Assembly (NCBI GenBank): GCA_021464525.1
Contig: JADRCO010001142.1
Span: 1 to 22,153 of the forward strand
DNA: 22,153 bases
Source of the DNA: Rhizophagus sp. LPA8_4_AMF
Lineage: Eukaryota > Glomeromycota > Glomeromycetes > Glomerales > Glomeraceae
Direction of reading: 5' to 3'
The notes under the pieces are model-generated. The model saw only the letters and a list, made by a program, of their open reading frames with translations. It made no database searches and had not been told where the DNA came from. Both the position numbers and the translations under genes were made by a program. Of this stretch, positions 1-10,886 are shown piece by piece. Every line of letters starts with the position of its first letter. Positions within the stretch are counted from its first letter, which is position 1.

Positions 1-74
1 AATTATGTTATATTAAATATTAAAATTGTAATTTTTAATAAATTAATAAAATAACAAATCACTTAAAAAAACCT

Positions 75-105
75 GACATGACCACTGACTGTTATAAACA
101 ATTTT
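75..105. repeat. possible remnant of a pogo-like terminal inverted repeat
   Basis: The stretch contains ACCACTG followed two bases later by TGTTATAA and CAA. This resembles the right-end terminal repeat of the 18791-19207 element (ACCACTGG then TTATAACAAA on the reverse strand), with small insertions. No partner end was found in the following kilobase, so this is at most a decayed or partial copy whose other end may lie outside the window. Confidence 0.25.
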
Positions 106-816
106 ATAATTTGTATTTACATATATAATGTATAAATAAAAATCCGTAAGTATAGATTTTTTTAAAAAATATTTATATTTAATAAAATAATTAATGAAAA
201 ATTTATTTAACTATTATAAGCTAAACTAAATAAATTTATAATAATAAATTTACAATAATTAATTTTACTTATAATTTTAGCTATAATTTTAGAAAAAAAT
301 CAGAAAAAAAAAGTTATATTAAACAAACTTTTAATTGTTACTATTATTGCTGCTTAATGTAACTTTACAAATAGAGATAAGGATTACTTTTGATATAATG
401 ATTAATTAAATTATTACTATTTGCTAACCTTTTTAGTAAACATAATAAGTATTATGTTATTATCAATACAAATAACATATTATTCAATTATACAATACCC
501 AAATTTTTTGAAAATTTCATTAACTATATTTCTATTTATCATTTTTGGAAATTATTAGAATTATAACATCAATAAATCTGATAATAGACTGACAAATATA
601 AATATAATACATATAAATTGCTTGTATTCTTATTTGTGTAGAAATGAACAAAATACTTAAAATTTTGTTTGCATTCCAATCAAAAATCCTAATAATCAAG
701 CTCTTTCCCCACTACAAATATATCTAATTTGATAAGCTCAAAAGTCATCAATTATGTGAGAGCTAATAAATAAAAACTATATTAAAAATATTGTATAACT
801 AACTTTTGGTTTTCAC

Positions 817-838
817 AAAAAAAAAAAAAAAAAAAAAA

Positions 839-870
<32 letters not shown>
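817..870. repeat. paired poly-A tracts
   Basis: A run of 23 A is followed by TTTT and a second run of 27 A. This is low-complexity sequence. Tracts this long can be retroposition tails or replication-slippage products, but no recognisable retroposed sequence lies directly 5' of them, so I only call the tract. The exact length is prone to assembly error. Confidence 0.85.
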
Positions 871-1237
871 TTCTGAATAACAAATGTGACCAGAATAAGG
901 GATCAGTAATGTCACTATCATATTGAAGTTGTACTTGATGTTAGTGAAGACGAAGTGTGGGTAAGATATATATAATCCAGGGAAAAAACTAAAATAATAA
1001 GAATGAGCAATAAATCAATAAATTGTAATTTAAAAAGTTTTGGCGGGAGAGATATAATAAATGTCCCGATAACCACGTTTAGTTCTGTTCTTGAAAAAAA
1101 ATATAATATAGGGTGTTCCGTGAGGAAAATCCAGAAAGATCCTAGGTATGATAGAAGATCCGATAAAAAGATAATAATCTATTTAATTCTTACCTGAATC
1201 AAAAAAAGTCTTTCAAAATAAAATTAAATTAAACAAT

Positions 1238-3598
1238 TTATGAATTTATATTTCGTAGAAGCCATTCAATGGCTACATTGACATCACCACCAGCAGCTAG
1301 TAAAGCTCTTATGTTAGCAGCTTGATCCATAAAACCCATTTCTTCAAGTCTTTGAAGTTGTGCTCTAAACCGTATTTCAGGTGGTTCAGATGGTTGAGAT
1401 GATGTTTGTGATGTTCTATTAAAATTTCAAAAAAATTTATAATATTAATAACATATAAGGTGGTTAGTTCACCCATAAAAAAAAAATTTACCCAAGTGAT
1501 TGTTGCATATTCGCGAAAAATGGATTTGGTAATCCGAAAAGAGATGGGTAATAAGATTGAGGCATTTGTTGGCGAGATGGAAATTGTGATGAAGTCAAGT
1601 GCCTTTGCATAACTTGCTGAAGCCGCCTAATAGACTCAGGGTCAATTGATGTTGGTAAATTCTGAGGTAGGTTAATGTTAGGAAAATTTGGTGCATTTCC
1701 AGATGCATTCGTGGGAGATGTTGCGCTAGATATTCCGTTCGTTTGGGAATTTGGAGTTGATGATTGATTGGACCCTTGTGTAGAATTTGAAATTCTGGAA
1801 TTTGATGATGGTGATGGAAAAGACTAACAAGAAATAATTACATATTTAATTAACAATTATATATAATATTTTTTTTTAATTAAGAATAAAATATGTTATA
1901 TATACCATTTGTGCTGATGGAAATCCCATGAGACCAAAAGATGGTATTCCTAAATAAAATTAAGGAAGGTTATAAAGTCATTATTCCTTTCTCCCTTCAA
2001 AAAAAAAGTTTTTGATATTACCTCCAAATAAATTGGTTGTGTTTGATGATGATGTTGACGAATTGTTGTTATTACGTGGTGCCCATGGATTTGGTAATGG
2101 TGTGTTATTTATGCGTCCCTCTGAGATGCAAATCATATACAATATATAAATAGTGAAATAACAGAAAATATGAATGAATTAAATATGGGGACATTTAAAC
2201 TTACGTGGAGGCCTTTCAACATTTAACATTTCGGCCAACCGTCGATTTGCCGCTTCTGAAGATTGATCATTCTTTATCATGTATTAATGAGTTCTATTTA
2301 GATTCGCTTTCAATTCACTGATATTTCGTAACGTTAAAACACATTTATCAAACATACATTTCTACCAGCAGATTCAAGTGGTTCTTGTAAGGTATGGTAC
2401 ATCCGCCGTAAATGATTAAAACCACCTGGTATAGTCTCAAGGTTTGCAAGAGCTCGATCTAATAAGAATAATAAGAATAAGTTTTGGTTGTAATATAACT
2501 TTTATGCAATATAAGTCAAAAAATGGGGTAATATTAACCATTATTGCGCATCATTTCTCTCATTAATTCCGGATTACGTGCCATATCCATTGTCTGAAAT
2601 TGAAAGGAATTTTCGCATAAGCGAGAATAAATAAAACACTAATACGTAGATAAATTTAAATCTAACGAACCTGACGAATAAAGGATGGATCATTCTGTAT
2701 AAATTAATATGTAATATATGTTAAATATAAAGGGAATAATTAATATATAAAAATCTTGAATAAAATTTATACTCACAATGATATGTCCAATCTCGGGATT
2801 TCGTTCTATCATTTGCCTCATAGTAGGATTTTGCATCACCATGGTTCTCACTATTTCCGGATTAGAGAGAATATGCTAAATATAAAGAAAAAAAAAATGA
2901 AGTATTTGTTAGAATCAATAAGTTGAAACAATTTCATATTAAATTGAGCTCCAATCCAAGATGTGAATATGAAGTACAATTCATAAACGAAACTAGTTGC
3001 GATATAAATTAAAATAGTACATTCCATATTAGAATTTTTAATATTTATTTTATAGTTTGAACTCTACAAACACATACCCTAATCATTGGTGAATTCATCA
3101 TATTTCTCATTAAATCTTGATCGAAATTACCAAAAGGATTCATACCAAAAGGACTACTCGCTGTCGTTGAACTAATATTTCTTTGACCCGTCGATGTAGG
3201 TGGCACATTAGAAGCTTGTTCCGAAGCACGATTAGCCGCCCCTCTAACTACATGTATTGTATGACCTTCTTTAACACCTGAATAAAGGTATTATTAATTA
3301 TTAATTAAATATAAAAGAAAGAAAGAGAGAAAGAAATAAATATATATATAATTTCAGCAACAAAATCTAGAGTCTAAATACACAGCTCACCATATAAGTC
3401 TACCATGTCTTCATCCTTCAGAACTCTTCCAGAGTAAACTAAACGCATATTATCAGCGGGTATTGTAGTATGTAAAACAAGTTCTTCCTTTAACTGTCGA
3501 ACCGTTAGCTGTCCGGGATCAAAACTATAATCAAAACCGTCACCATTGGAAGGGCGAAATTTTACATTGATTGATTTTACGCTTGTTGATTCTTCCAT
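1238..3598 (-). CDS. DSK2: ubiquilin / Dsk2-type UBL-UBA proteasome shuttle protein
   Basis: Shuttle factor of cytosol and nucleus: the N-terminal ubiquitin-like domain binds the proteasome and the C-terminal UBA binds ubiquitin chains; the central STI1 repeats bind hydrophobic clients (family knowledge). Hand-built exons: 3391-3598, 3078-3277, 2777-2875, 2671-2694, 2539-2593, 2358-2458, 2205-2271, 2022-2120, 1906-1949, 1492-1823, 1238-1415. They join in frame to 468 aa. Visible domains: UBL at about residues 8-85, with [14 protein letters not shown] matching the ubiquitin core; STI1-type Met/Asn-rich helices at about 120-230, including [14 protein letters not shown] and the [13 protein letters not shown] region; an LPNPW motif near 260-264; an Asn/Ser/Pro-rich linker; and UBA at about 425-466 with the MGF loop (436-438). 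Start chosen: MEESTS; another in-frame ATG lies four codons upstream. Exon 4 is only 24 nt. Length is close to fungal and animal ubiquilins. The least certain junction is exon 6/7. Confidence 0.95.
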
Positions 3599-4478
3599 AA
3601 TAAACAACAATAATAAAAATAATTAAATATAATAATTTTATCTCTGCTTTACTAATAAAGGCCAGAAAAAGAGGAAGGCTTTGACAAAAGTTTTAACAGA
3701 AAAGGTTGAGGATCGGATGTTATTTAAACATGCTTTACGTATTAGTCCGTGATATGTGACAATCTTATCGCTTAACAAGTGACAAGTAAAAATTTATGAT
3801 GTAATAGAAATCTTCACGGGTCAAATTATTAAATTACCGGGCAAAAAATATATTAAATAAATTTATTGAAAACCATGAAAATCATAATAAATCTTAAATA
3901 ATCTTTTTACATACTATTTTCAAGAAAAAAATTCAAGAAAAAAAATAAATTATCTTCTTAAAGGGAGGGGGCAATCTTAAAATTAAACTACTACTATAAT
4001 GGGTACTTAGAGAGAGTGCATAAAAACCTACTACTAAAAGTGTCACTAAAAAGTGTCTATTAAAATGTTTTTTTTACAAAGAAATCTTAATACGTACATA
4101 TATAAATTGAAATCTTTATAGGGCAATATAAATCTATAAATCTTAACTTCCGGAAGCTTAAAATTCAAATCATATAATATGCGCATAAAAAGTTTTTAAA
4201 AGTCTATAGAATACTGCAGTATTAAAAAGAAAAGAAAAGTCTTTCATAAGAAACCAAAAAAAAAATATATAATATTTCTTCAAGTTGTAAAAAAAAGAAA
4301 AGGAAATTGAAAAAAAGGTAATATATGTATAATAAATACAATACATAAAATTGTTTTTTGTTTTTTTTTTGTTTTTTTCTTCAAAGCTATTTTGTATTTT
4401 TTTTTTTTTTTTTGATTTTTTATGTTGATTTTTGTGAATATTTTGTGAATATTTTGATTATTTTTAAATTTATCGGTA
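3599..4478. other. intergenic region: ubiquilin promoter side and 3' flank of the coiled-coil gene
   Basis: No convincing gene. The right-hand part (about 4300-4480) is T-rich with several oligo-T runs and gives a spurious lysine-rich minus-strand frame that overlaps the real 3' end of the coiled-coil gene. The left-hand part (3600-3850) is the presumed promoter of the minus-strand ubiquilin gene; I see no clear TATA or named transcription-factor site. Confidence 0.6.
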
Positions 4479-5477
4479 TTAATTGATGAAAGGCATGTAG
4501 TTGGCTTGGATGTACGCATCCAATAATACTACAAGTAAGATTGGGAGAAGCATGATAAGGAAAAAGCAACCGAGACGTCTTTTATTAAAAGAGAACAATA
4601 ATTAGAAATAATTTTTCAGCACTAGTTAAAAGAAGAATAATAATGAATAAATCTGATTACCTAGCTCGTTCAAATTTGGTCATTACTCGAAGTGGTTCAT
4701 ATGTTGTCACTTGTAATTCTTCTTCCAATTCGGCAAAAGTTTCATATAATTCTTGCAATTCTTCCTCTTTATCGCGCAATTGCTTTTCTTGTTCTTCGGT
4801 TGCTTTTTTAATTTTTTCGATCGCGGACTTGATCATTGCGTTCTAAAATATAGGAAATTTTATTATTAAAATGCAGATCAATGCGCAGTGAATTTAGATA
4901 TTTAATATAAATATTACACTGCGTAAAACTGCGTAAAATACGTAAAGTGGCGATACTAACGAACTTCAAAATGAAGTCATAGTTTAAATATACCTTTTTA
5001 ATGAGAGCTTCAACGTCATTATCGTCACCCGCTTCTAAATCATTTTCAGATGTGGAATTGAATAAGCGTTGCTGTTCAAAAAACGGAACAGAAAATTGAT
5101 GGTGCATCTTGGACGATCCAACACTAAATTGAAATAGGGATTCTTTAAATATATTCATGCTGTCATACAATAAATGGTGTAATTTTATAATAATTACCTA
5201 AAACCTTCATATTCTTCTTGAAATGTTGCTTGAAATTCTTGCAGCTTTTCAATTAGCTTAAAAATGAATAAATAAATAAAGGTGTTTATTATTGCATTGA
5301 CTGACGTAGCAAAGAAAGAAAAAAAAAGAAAAAAATAATAATAATAAATTTCTTTACTTTTTCAGCAGGATAAGGTTGGTCATTAGTAATAAACTCTATG
5401 ACATGCAATCCCTTCATATCAGGAGCGAACATCGAGGCAGTTTTCTCAAAGGAATGGGAGCTCATTGTGGTAGTCAT
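4479..5477 (-). CDS. small coiled-coil protein with C-terminal membrane anchor, function unknown
   Basis: Family not recognised. Exons: 5358-5477, 5198-5256, 4994-5123, 4661-4842, 4479-4578. They join in frame to 196 aa with GT-AG introns (GTAAAG, GTAATT, GTATAT, GTAATC). Residues 1-60 contain a conserved-looking segment (MKGLHVIEFITNDQPYPAEK) followed by a helix rich in E, Q and F. Residues about 90-100 are acidic (EAGDDNDVEA). Residues about 104-150 form a strong heptad coiled coil (KQLRDKEEELQELYETFAEL). After a basic FERARR come a single hydrophobic span (about 168-183) and a 13-residue polar tail ending PFIN. No signal peptide is visible, so topology fits a tail-anchored protein with the coiled coil in the cytosol, like SNARE or organelle-tether proteins; no SNARE zero-layer motif could be confirmed. 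Gene reality is supported by five exons joining in one frame. Confidence 0.8.
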
Positions 5478-6702
5478 TATGAATCGTTAAAAAAGAAATT
5501 TTTGTAAGTTTTTTTCCTGTTTTCAATTTTTTTTTTTTTTTTAAAAAAAAAGAAATATAAATAAAATTTTTAAACCAATATAATGGCAAAAATTAAAGAT
5601 TTATTTCTTTTTTTTTTAAAAAAAATTTGTTTGTTCGTTTAATGTTAAATTTTAACAGCACGTGCAGTGAGCACGATACAATGTCATAATAAATGGAAGA
5701 GGATATGAGAAATGATAAACTTCAACAAAAAGTTAAGAAGTTTTTGAAGGTATTCTTTACAAGAGCTTTTCTATGGGGTTTATATAAAAGTTTGGAATAA
5801 TAGGAATGGTCGTTTCGTTATACAGGAAAAAAAAAGGAAACGCGACAGTTAGAATGAAAAACAACGCTATGCGAAGTTTTTGCAATGAAGAATGAAAAAT
5901 AAACAGAGGGGAAGAAGAATTTGTATGACAATGCAAAGCCTCCTGTTGCGCCTGCAGTTCTTAAAACTTTGAAAAAAGGTTTTTTTTTATCAAGAAGGTT
6001 TTTTTTGCAAGAAATTTTTTTTTTAAATATGTAAACTTTGGCTGGTGGCGTAGTCATCATCACGAACGGTATTACGGTATTAAAGTTATACGGTATCTAA
6101 TTTTTATGCAGTTGACATTTTTGATAAATTATCTAATACAAAAAAAATTTAAAGTACATATTATATAACCAGGTGGTATGAGTATATTATGAATGTATTA
6201 TGATTGTGAACTTATTTGGTATTATTCTCGTCTCTTCCGGTTATAAGGATTAAAGTTAATCGTGTTTTATTGCCCGATTTGTATTCCGCAGTATTTTTAT
6301 CAATAAAAGTTCATTGTTTTCAAAAAAATTTTGTTGTTGCACGTGGAGATGCGTTTTTTAATGTTGTGGAATAACCTATCAAACAATAGATTATTAATCC
6401 CAATTATTCGGTTACCAATCAGACACCGAAAAAGTCCAAATCCTCTTCGGTATGTGATCATGTGGCCGTCGGTATTAATTTTAGTATAAATATCACCTTG
6501 AACTGTCATGCCAATACCTATTACGGTACGGTTTTTTTTTTCTTCTACCATTTCTACCACATAAATTATTTTGCTACGGCTTCCCCCCTTACATATTTAA
6601 CAATAGTTGAGAATTTTAATAGAAAAACCTATTATATATAATATTTATTTATAATACATATCTTTTTTTTTTCATAATAAAAAAAAAAAATTTTTTATTA
6701 TT
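5478..6702. other. 1.2-kb divergent intergenic region between the coiled-coil gene and SEC6
   Basis: This separates the divergent starts of the coiled-coil gene (minus) and SEC6 (plus), so it should hold both promoters. It has long T and A runs near 5528-5545 and 5610-5630, and an AT-rich stretch just 5' of the SEC6 ATG. Two minus-strand open frames (5818-6063, 81 codons; 6300-6560, 86 codons) have somewhat higher GC than the surroundings but match no family I know. A plus-strand frame near 5693 (starting MEEDMRNDKLQQKVKKFLK, followed by a GTATTC donor-like site) could be a short first exon, but no continuation was found. I treat these as unproven. Confidence 0.5.
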
Positions 6703-9203
6703 ATGGAGTCACTAAACGAAAATTCAAAAAATGGTAAAAAAGTAAAAATTAAAAAAGTTTTTAAAGAAACTTACGCTTTATTAAAAGTTGGTGGAGGAAA
6801 CAAAAAAAATACGGAGAAAAATGATACTCGGGTAAAGCCTATCTTGAAAGCTTATTTAGAAGTAGGTTTAGAGAAATTATCTGGAACTTCAACTAAACAC
6901 AATAAACAAAAAATAACGATTAAGGAAAACATGCAGAAAATCAATAATTCATGTTTAGAAGAACAACAGCCCACCATTAATCTATTACCCAAATTTAATA
7001 AGGTTAATTTTGTGGCTGCCGTAGGCCAAAAAAATTTTTTTTAACAATACTTTCTTTATTCTGTATTATCTCTATAAAGCAAACAATGGACATTATTAAA
7101 TAAAATTCCTTTTTTTTTTCTATTTTATAATAATACATATTTATTTTTAATTAGGTTCCACAAATAAATCATAATAATGTTGGCACAAACGAAACACTTG
7201 AACAAGTACAAGAGATGCATCAATTCATTAATCGATTACAAGGAATTTTGGAACAAGATATTGAAGACTCTTTTAGTCCTACTAATACTAATAACCTATT
7301 GTTCGTTCATAATTATTTATTACAATTAGAATTATCAAGAGACAACTCTATGCAAGAAGCTTGTACTGCATCTCAAGATATTATTAATATTTTACGGAGT
7401 TATTTCACCCGATTGGACAGATTTTCTAATTATTTCACAAATTATCTTTGGAATTTATCAAAAATTTTAATACCTTTAGCTAAAAATAGCCAAGCATCAA
7501 CTATAATCTTTTCTATAGCTAAAATTATTGAGATAGAAGAAGCTGCTGATGAAAGAGCTATTAATCAGAATCAACTCGATTCAAAAAAAAGTTTTCGTGT
7601 TATAAAATCTTATAGAATTAATTTTTATAATCAAATTGGTAATTCTATTATTAATTTATTTAATGAAAAATTTAAAAATCATGGAAATTCTTCATTACAA
7701 TTATTAGATAATTTGGATTTCGTATTTGATGATTTAATATTAGTAAAAGATGAAATTGATCCGGTATTTCCTTCAAATTATAATATACTTACATTCTATG
7801 TATTGGCGTATCATCGGAATGTTTATAAATGTATTGAATCAATTTTACAAAATGATCCTGATACAGAAACAATTTTAAGGCTAATTGGATGGGTACGACA
7901 CTATTATACCTTTATGGAAAAAAATTTGTATTTTTATGAAGATTTAATGGAACCAAATTTGTTGAATGGAAAAGAACAATCATTGATTGATGATTATCTT
8001 AATTTAGTACGTAGTAAATTTCATGAATGGAAAACAAATTTAATAGAAAGTGATATTAAAGAATTTACACAACGTCAAAATAGTCCGGAATTTGATTCTG
8101 ATAATTTTGCAAGATTACCTGGAGCTCCTATTTTGATTAGTATGGTAAGACAACAAATAGATGTGGCAATGAAATCTACAAGTTATCGGTTATTAACTGA
8201 TGTAGTAAATGAATGTTGTATTATGATGTCTGAAATTCAGCAAACTTGGATTAACTTATTAGAGTCTGAATTACAAAGATATTTGAATAATCAAGAAGAA
8301 TGTGCTGATGAAATTATTATATATATTGTTGCATTGGCCAATGATCAACTTGGTTATGCCGATTTTATTGATGGACTTTTAAATCAATTTACATCATCAT
8401 TACCTGAAGAACATATTAAGAATATTAATAATTTATTTAATAATTTAACGAATGGTTTTTTTAATGTTGCAACAAATTCTATCAATACTATCTTAGATAT
8501 TATCTTTAATGATCTAAAAAGTCCATTTAGGGAACTGCATACTGCAAAATGGTACAAAGTGGATACAATGGAAGTTATTGTTTTAACTCTTAAAGATTAT
8601 ACAGATGAGTGTAATTTACATTTGAAATCCCACAATTTTTATAAATTAATGATTAATATGCTCAATCAGTTTGTAATAGCATATTTAGAATCAATGCGTA
8701 ATAAAGCTGTTACATTTAGAATGCCACATTGTATTGATAAGATGAAAAAAGATATTCATTCAATTTCACAATTCTTTGGTCAATATATTGGTGTACAAGA
8801 ATTAACTTCCCGATTAGATGTAATTAATAAATTACATGGTTTTTTGGGTACTTCAAAAGAATCGGTTTATTGGGATTATTATTCAATTCGGAAATCTTAC
8901 GGTGATGTTCCGAGAAAATATTTAAAATATATTTTATCAAAAAGAAATGATCTTGACCCTATAACGATGATAAAAATCAATAAAATACTTAAAGATAAAG
9001 CTGCGGAAGCTGGTGAATATAATGGCGAAAGGACTGTATTTAGCGAAATAATTATTAAAGATTTAGAGAAAACCGAATTAATGAAAGATGTTCAAGAAGC
9101 ATTTCATAATATACAAAATATTAGATCAAGAAGCTTGCGTAAAGGAAAAAAAAAGAATTATCTATCGACCATTAATACTATATTTTACAATAGAAATAAG
9201 TAA
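6703..9203 (+). CDS. SEC6: exocyst complex subunit Sec6 (EXOC3 family)
   Basis: Subunit of the octameric exocyst that tethers secretory vesicles to the plasma membrane at growing tips; Sec6 also contacts SNARE regulators (family knowledge). Two exons: 6703-7002 and 7155-9203, phase 0, giving 782 aa, close to the family's 740-800. The N-terminal segment carries the Sec6-like helix IKENMQKINNSC (about residues 73-84), leading to LPKFNK and, across the intron, VPQINHNNVGTNETLEQVQ, which matches the start of the Sec6 helical rod. The rest is all-helical without signal peptide or membrane spans. The region with LTNGFFNVATNSINTILDII, KWYKVDTMEVIVLTLKDY, FVIAYLESM and IGVQELTSRLDVINKLHGFL is typical of the Sec6 C-terminal domain. 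A second in-frame donor (GTAGGC at 7021) would add six residues. The stop is 194 bp from the convergent SBDS stop; AATAAA lies at 9340-9345. Confidence 0.92.
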
Positions 9204-9397
9204 TTTCAACATTTGCATTTATGTAGAAAATATTTTATTCATCATATTCATTTGTTGCATTAATCTTCATTAATTTCATCGCAATATTATATACAAAAAT
9301 AACACAAAAAACAATATTTATAATTTGTAATTTGGAATTAATAAAACATTAATTTAATAATAAATTTATTAATTTTTTTCTTATATATTTAATTTTA

Positions 9398-10466
9398 TTA
9401 AAATTTAATATCTCCTTCGCTAGTGTCATTTAAAGATAACAATTCTAGTTGACCTTTTCCGTTCGTACTTGATTGTAATATATCATTGATTTTTCTAAAC
9501 TGTCCAGGATCAATCGTGCATATCTAATAAGAAATATATAAATATTAATACATATAATATTAAAAATAATTCAAAATTCAAATTATTATACTTGCCAATT
9601 CATATTCGTCATTATAACTTTCATCTTCAATATTAGAAATCATAGGAACCAATTTTTCTTTAACTTTCTTTTCTTTAATTGGAGCAGTAATTCTTAAGCG
9701 CATTTGTGCACGAGCAATAGGAATAATTTTCTTTTCTTGAAGTTGCTTAATAACTTCCAACACTTGTGATTTCGTATTACGATTTACATTTACCGAAAGA
9801 TGTAATTCAGTCATTGCTTTTTCAATCATCGTAACAGTGTATGGTCTCTTAGTTTCAGGATTAACACATTTTTCTGCAACCATAGTAGCAATTTCACGAT
9901 AAATATTATCAATTTGATGTGATCTTTCTTTCTCACTAACTTGTAATTCTCCTTTCTTTAAAACCTATTAACAAATTTTATTGTAAATATTGTAAAAAAA
10001 GGGGGGGGCGAGAATATAAATAAAATACAAATTATTTAATTATTATTTTTACCTCCTTAATAATTTGATCTAAATCATCCGTCTTGAAACATTTCTGTAG
10101 ATTATCCTTTGGAGCTACTTCTCCTTTAGATACATTCGTAAATACGTTATTGATCTGAATAACATTATCTAAATCTGTTTCCCTATCAAATTATAATAAT
10201 ACTAAGATAAAGGAAAAAAGATATAAAATTAAAAAATTAAATTACTTATGAAACTTACACTCCGTTCCTATATTCTAGTACTTTATTTTTATAACAAGCA
10301 ATTTCAAAACGCTTGCCTCCTTTTTTTAAACGAACTATAGATACGTTTGTAAGTCTTTATAACAGATTTTTAATACAAAAGGTTAGACCAAGAATGCAAA
10401 GAAACATAAAAAATAAGGGAAAAAGTATATATACTTTATTTGATTGCTAGGTTGGTTAATAGGCAT
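9398..10466 (-). CDS. SDO1: SBDS / Sdo1 ribosome maturation protein
   Basis: Works with the GTPase Efl1 to release Tif6/eIF6 from late 60S subunits in the cytoplasm (family knowledge). Exons: 10435-10466, 10259-10354, 10053-10182, 9596-9964, 9398-9523; they give 250 aa, the size of human SBDS. Domain I (FYSH) covers about 1-95: [29 protein letters not shown] and [12 protein letters not shown]. The central helical domain holds [19 protein letters not shown] and the highly conserved [14 protein letters not shown]. Domain III (ferredoxin-like) runs from [12 protein letters not shown] to the C-terminal [13 protein letters not shown] and [12 protein letters not shown]. Four introns are in phases 2, 2, 0 and 0; the last has a GC donor (GCAAGT) instead of GT, because the only nearby GT would shift the frame into a stop. 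Start chosen as the ATG giving [10 protein letters not shown], which aligns with the family N-terminus. Orientation is convergent with SEC6. Confidence 0.97.
9524..9595 (-). other. SDO1: non-canonical GC-AG intron in SDO1
   Basis: Read on the minus strand, exon 4 ends GAATTG, the intron begins GCAAGTATA and ends TTAG, and exon 5 begins ATATGCACG. Splicing here yields E-L-I-C-T-I-D-P-G, which fits the conserved SBDS C-terminal domain. Using the nearby GTATAA as donor gives a frame that hits TGA within a few codons. GCAAGT is the usual strong consensus of GC-AG introns. Confidence 0.88.
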
Positions 10467-10886
10467 CTTTTTCAAAGTTTTATTTTTTTTATAGTTATAA
10501 AGTAAGTAGGCGAAAAGGGTTTATTTATATTCTTTTTTTTTTACCACAGACCAGAATGATTTACTGCGGTCAGAATAAGAATTTTGCGTGACAATTTTTA
10601 CATTATATTTTTATCATTGATATTCTTTATTTATTATGTATACTACATGAAAAAAAAACTACGTCTACATGTAATAAGCAATAAACAAGCAAAAGAAGCA
10701 GTAAATAAAATAAAGGGAGCAAAAAGAAGCAACTATATTTCGCCCAAAATTTATATGATTTCCGCGAATCCGTCACATATCCTTTAAGTCTGGCTCTAGT
10801 AACAAATTGTAATCAGTAAAAAATTATTATTATTTTTTTTTGATTTTTGATTTAATATACCTTAAATGAAAATTCACTTCGACTTA
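10467..10886. other. SDO1 promoter region / 3' flank of the DUF262 gene
   Basis: A gene-free 420-bp segment between two minus-strand genes. It should contain the SDO1 promoter and the DUF262 gene terminator. The plus-strand frame at 10584-10787 is a low-complexity frame without homology I recognise. No clear TATA box was found close to the SDO1 start. Confidence 0.55.

Larger units (their letters stand above)
1..1237. other. AT-rich intergenic region without a supportable gene
   Basis: Very AT-rich DNA with many stops in all frames. The only open frame of note (1003-1197, plus, 64 codons) matches nothing I recognise and lies in the probable 3' UTR of the ubiquilin gene on the other strand, so I do not call it. 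On the minus strand a good donor-like sequence (CAG|GTAAGA) lies near 1195, just beyond the ubiquilin stop, which might mark a 3' UTR intron. The segment also holds the poly-A block and a possible transposon-end remnant listed separately. Confidence 0.6.

Noticed and set aside
1003..1197. 64-codon plus-strand frame beside the ubiquilin stop
   Set aside because: No family resemblance, short, and it lies where the ubiquilin 3' UTR is expected on the opposite strand.
4280..4519. Lysine-rich minus-strand frame of 79 codons
   Set aside because: Product of T-runs; it overlaps the real last exon of the coiled-coil gene in another frame, and that exon joins perfectly to the upstream exons.
5693..5752. 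Possible first exon MEEDMRNDKLQQKVKKFLK with donor-like GTATTC
   Set aside because: No downstream exon continuing the frame was found before the SEC6 start.
5818..6063. 81-codon minus-strand frame with Lys/Phe runs
   Set aside because: Mostly low-complexity sequence and no splice continuation or homology that I can see.
6300..6560. 86-codon minus-strand frame (MVEMVEEKKNRTVIGIG...)
   Set aside because: Some protein-like composition, but no recognisable family and no supporting exon; it could be a relic in the divergent promoter region.
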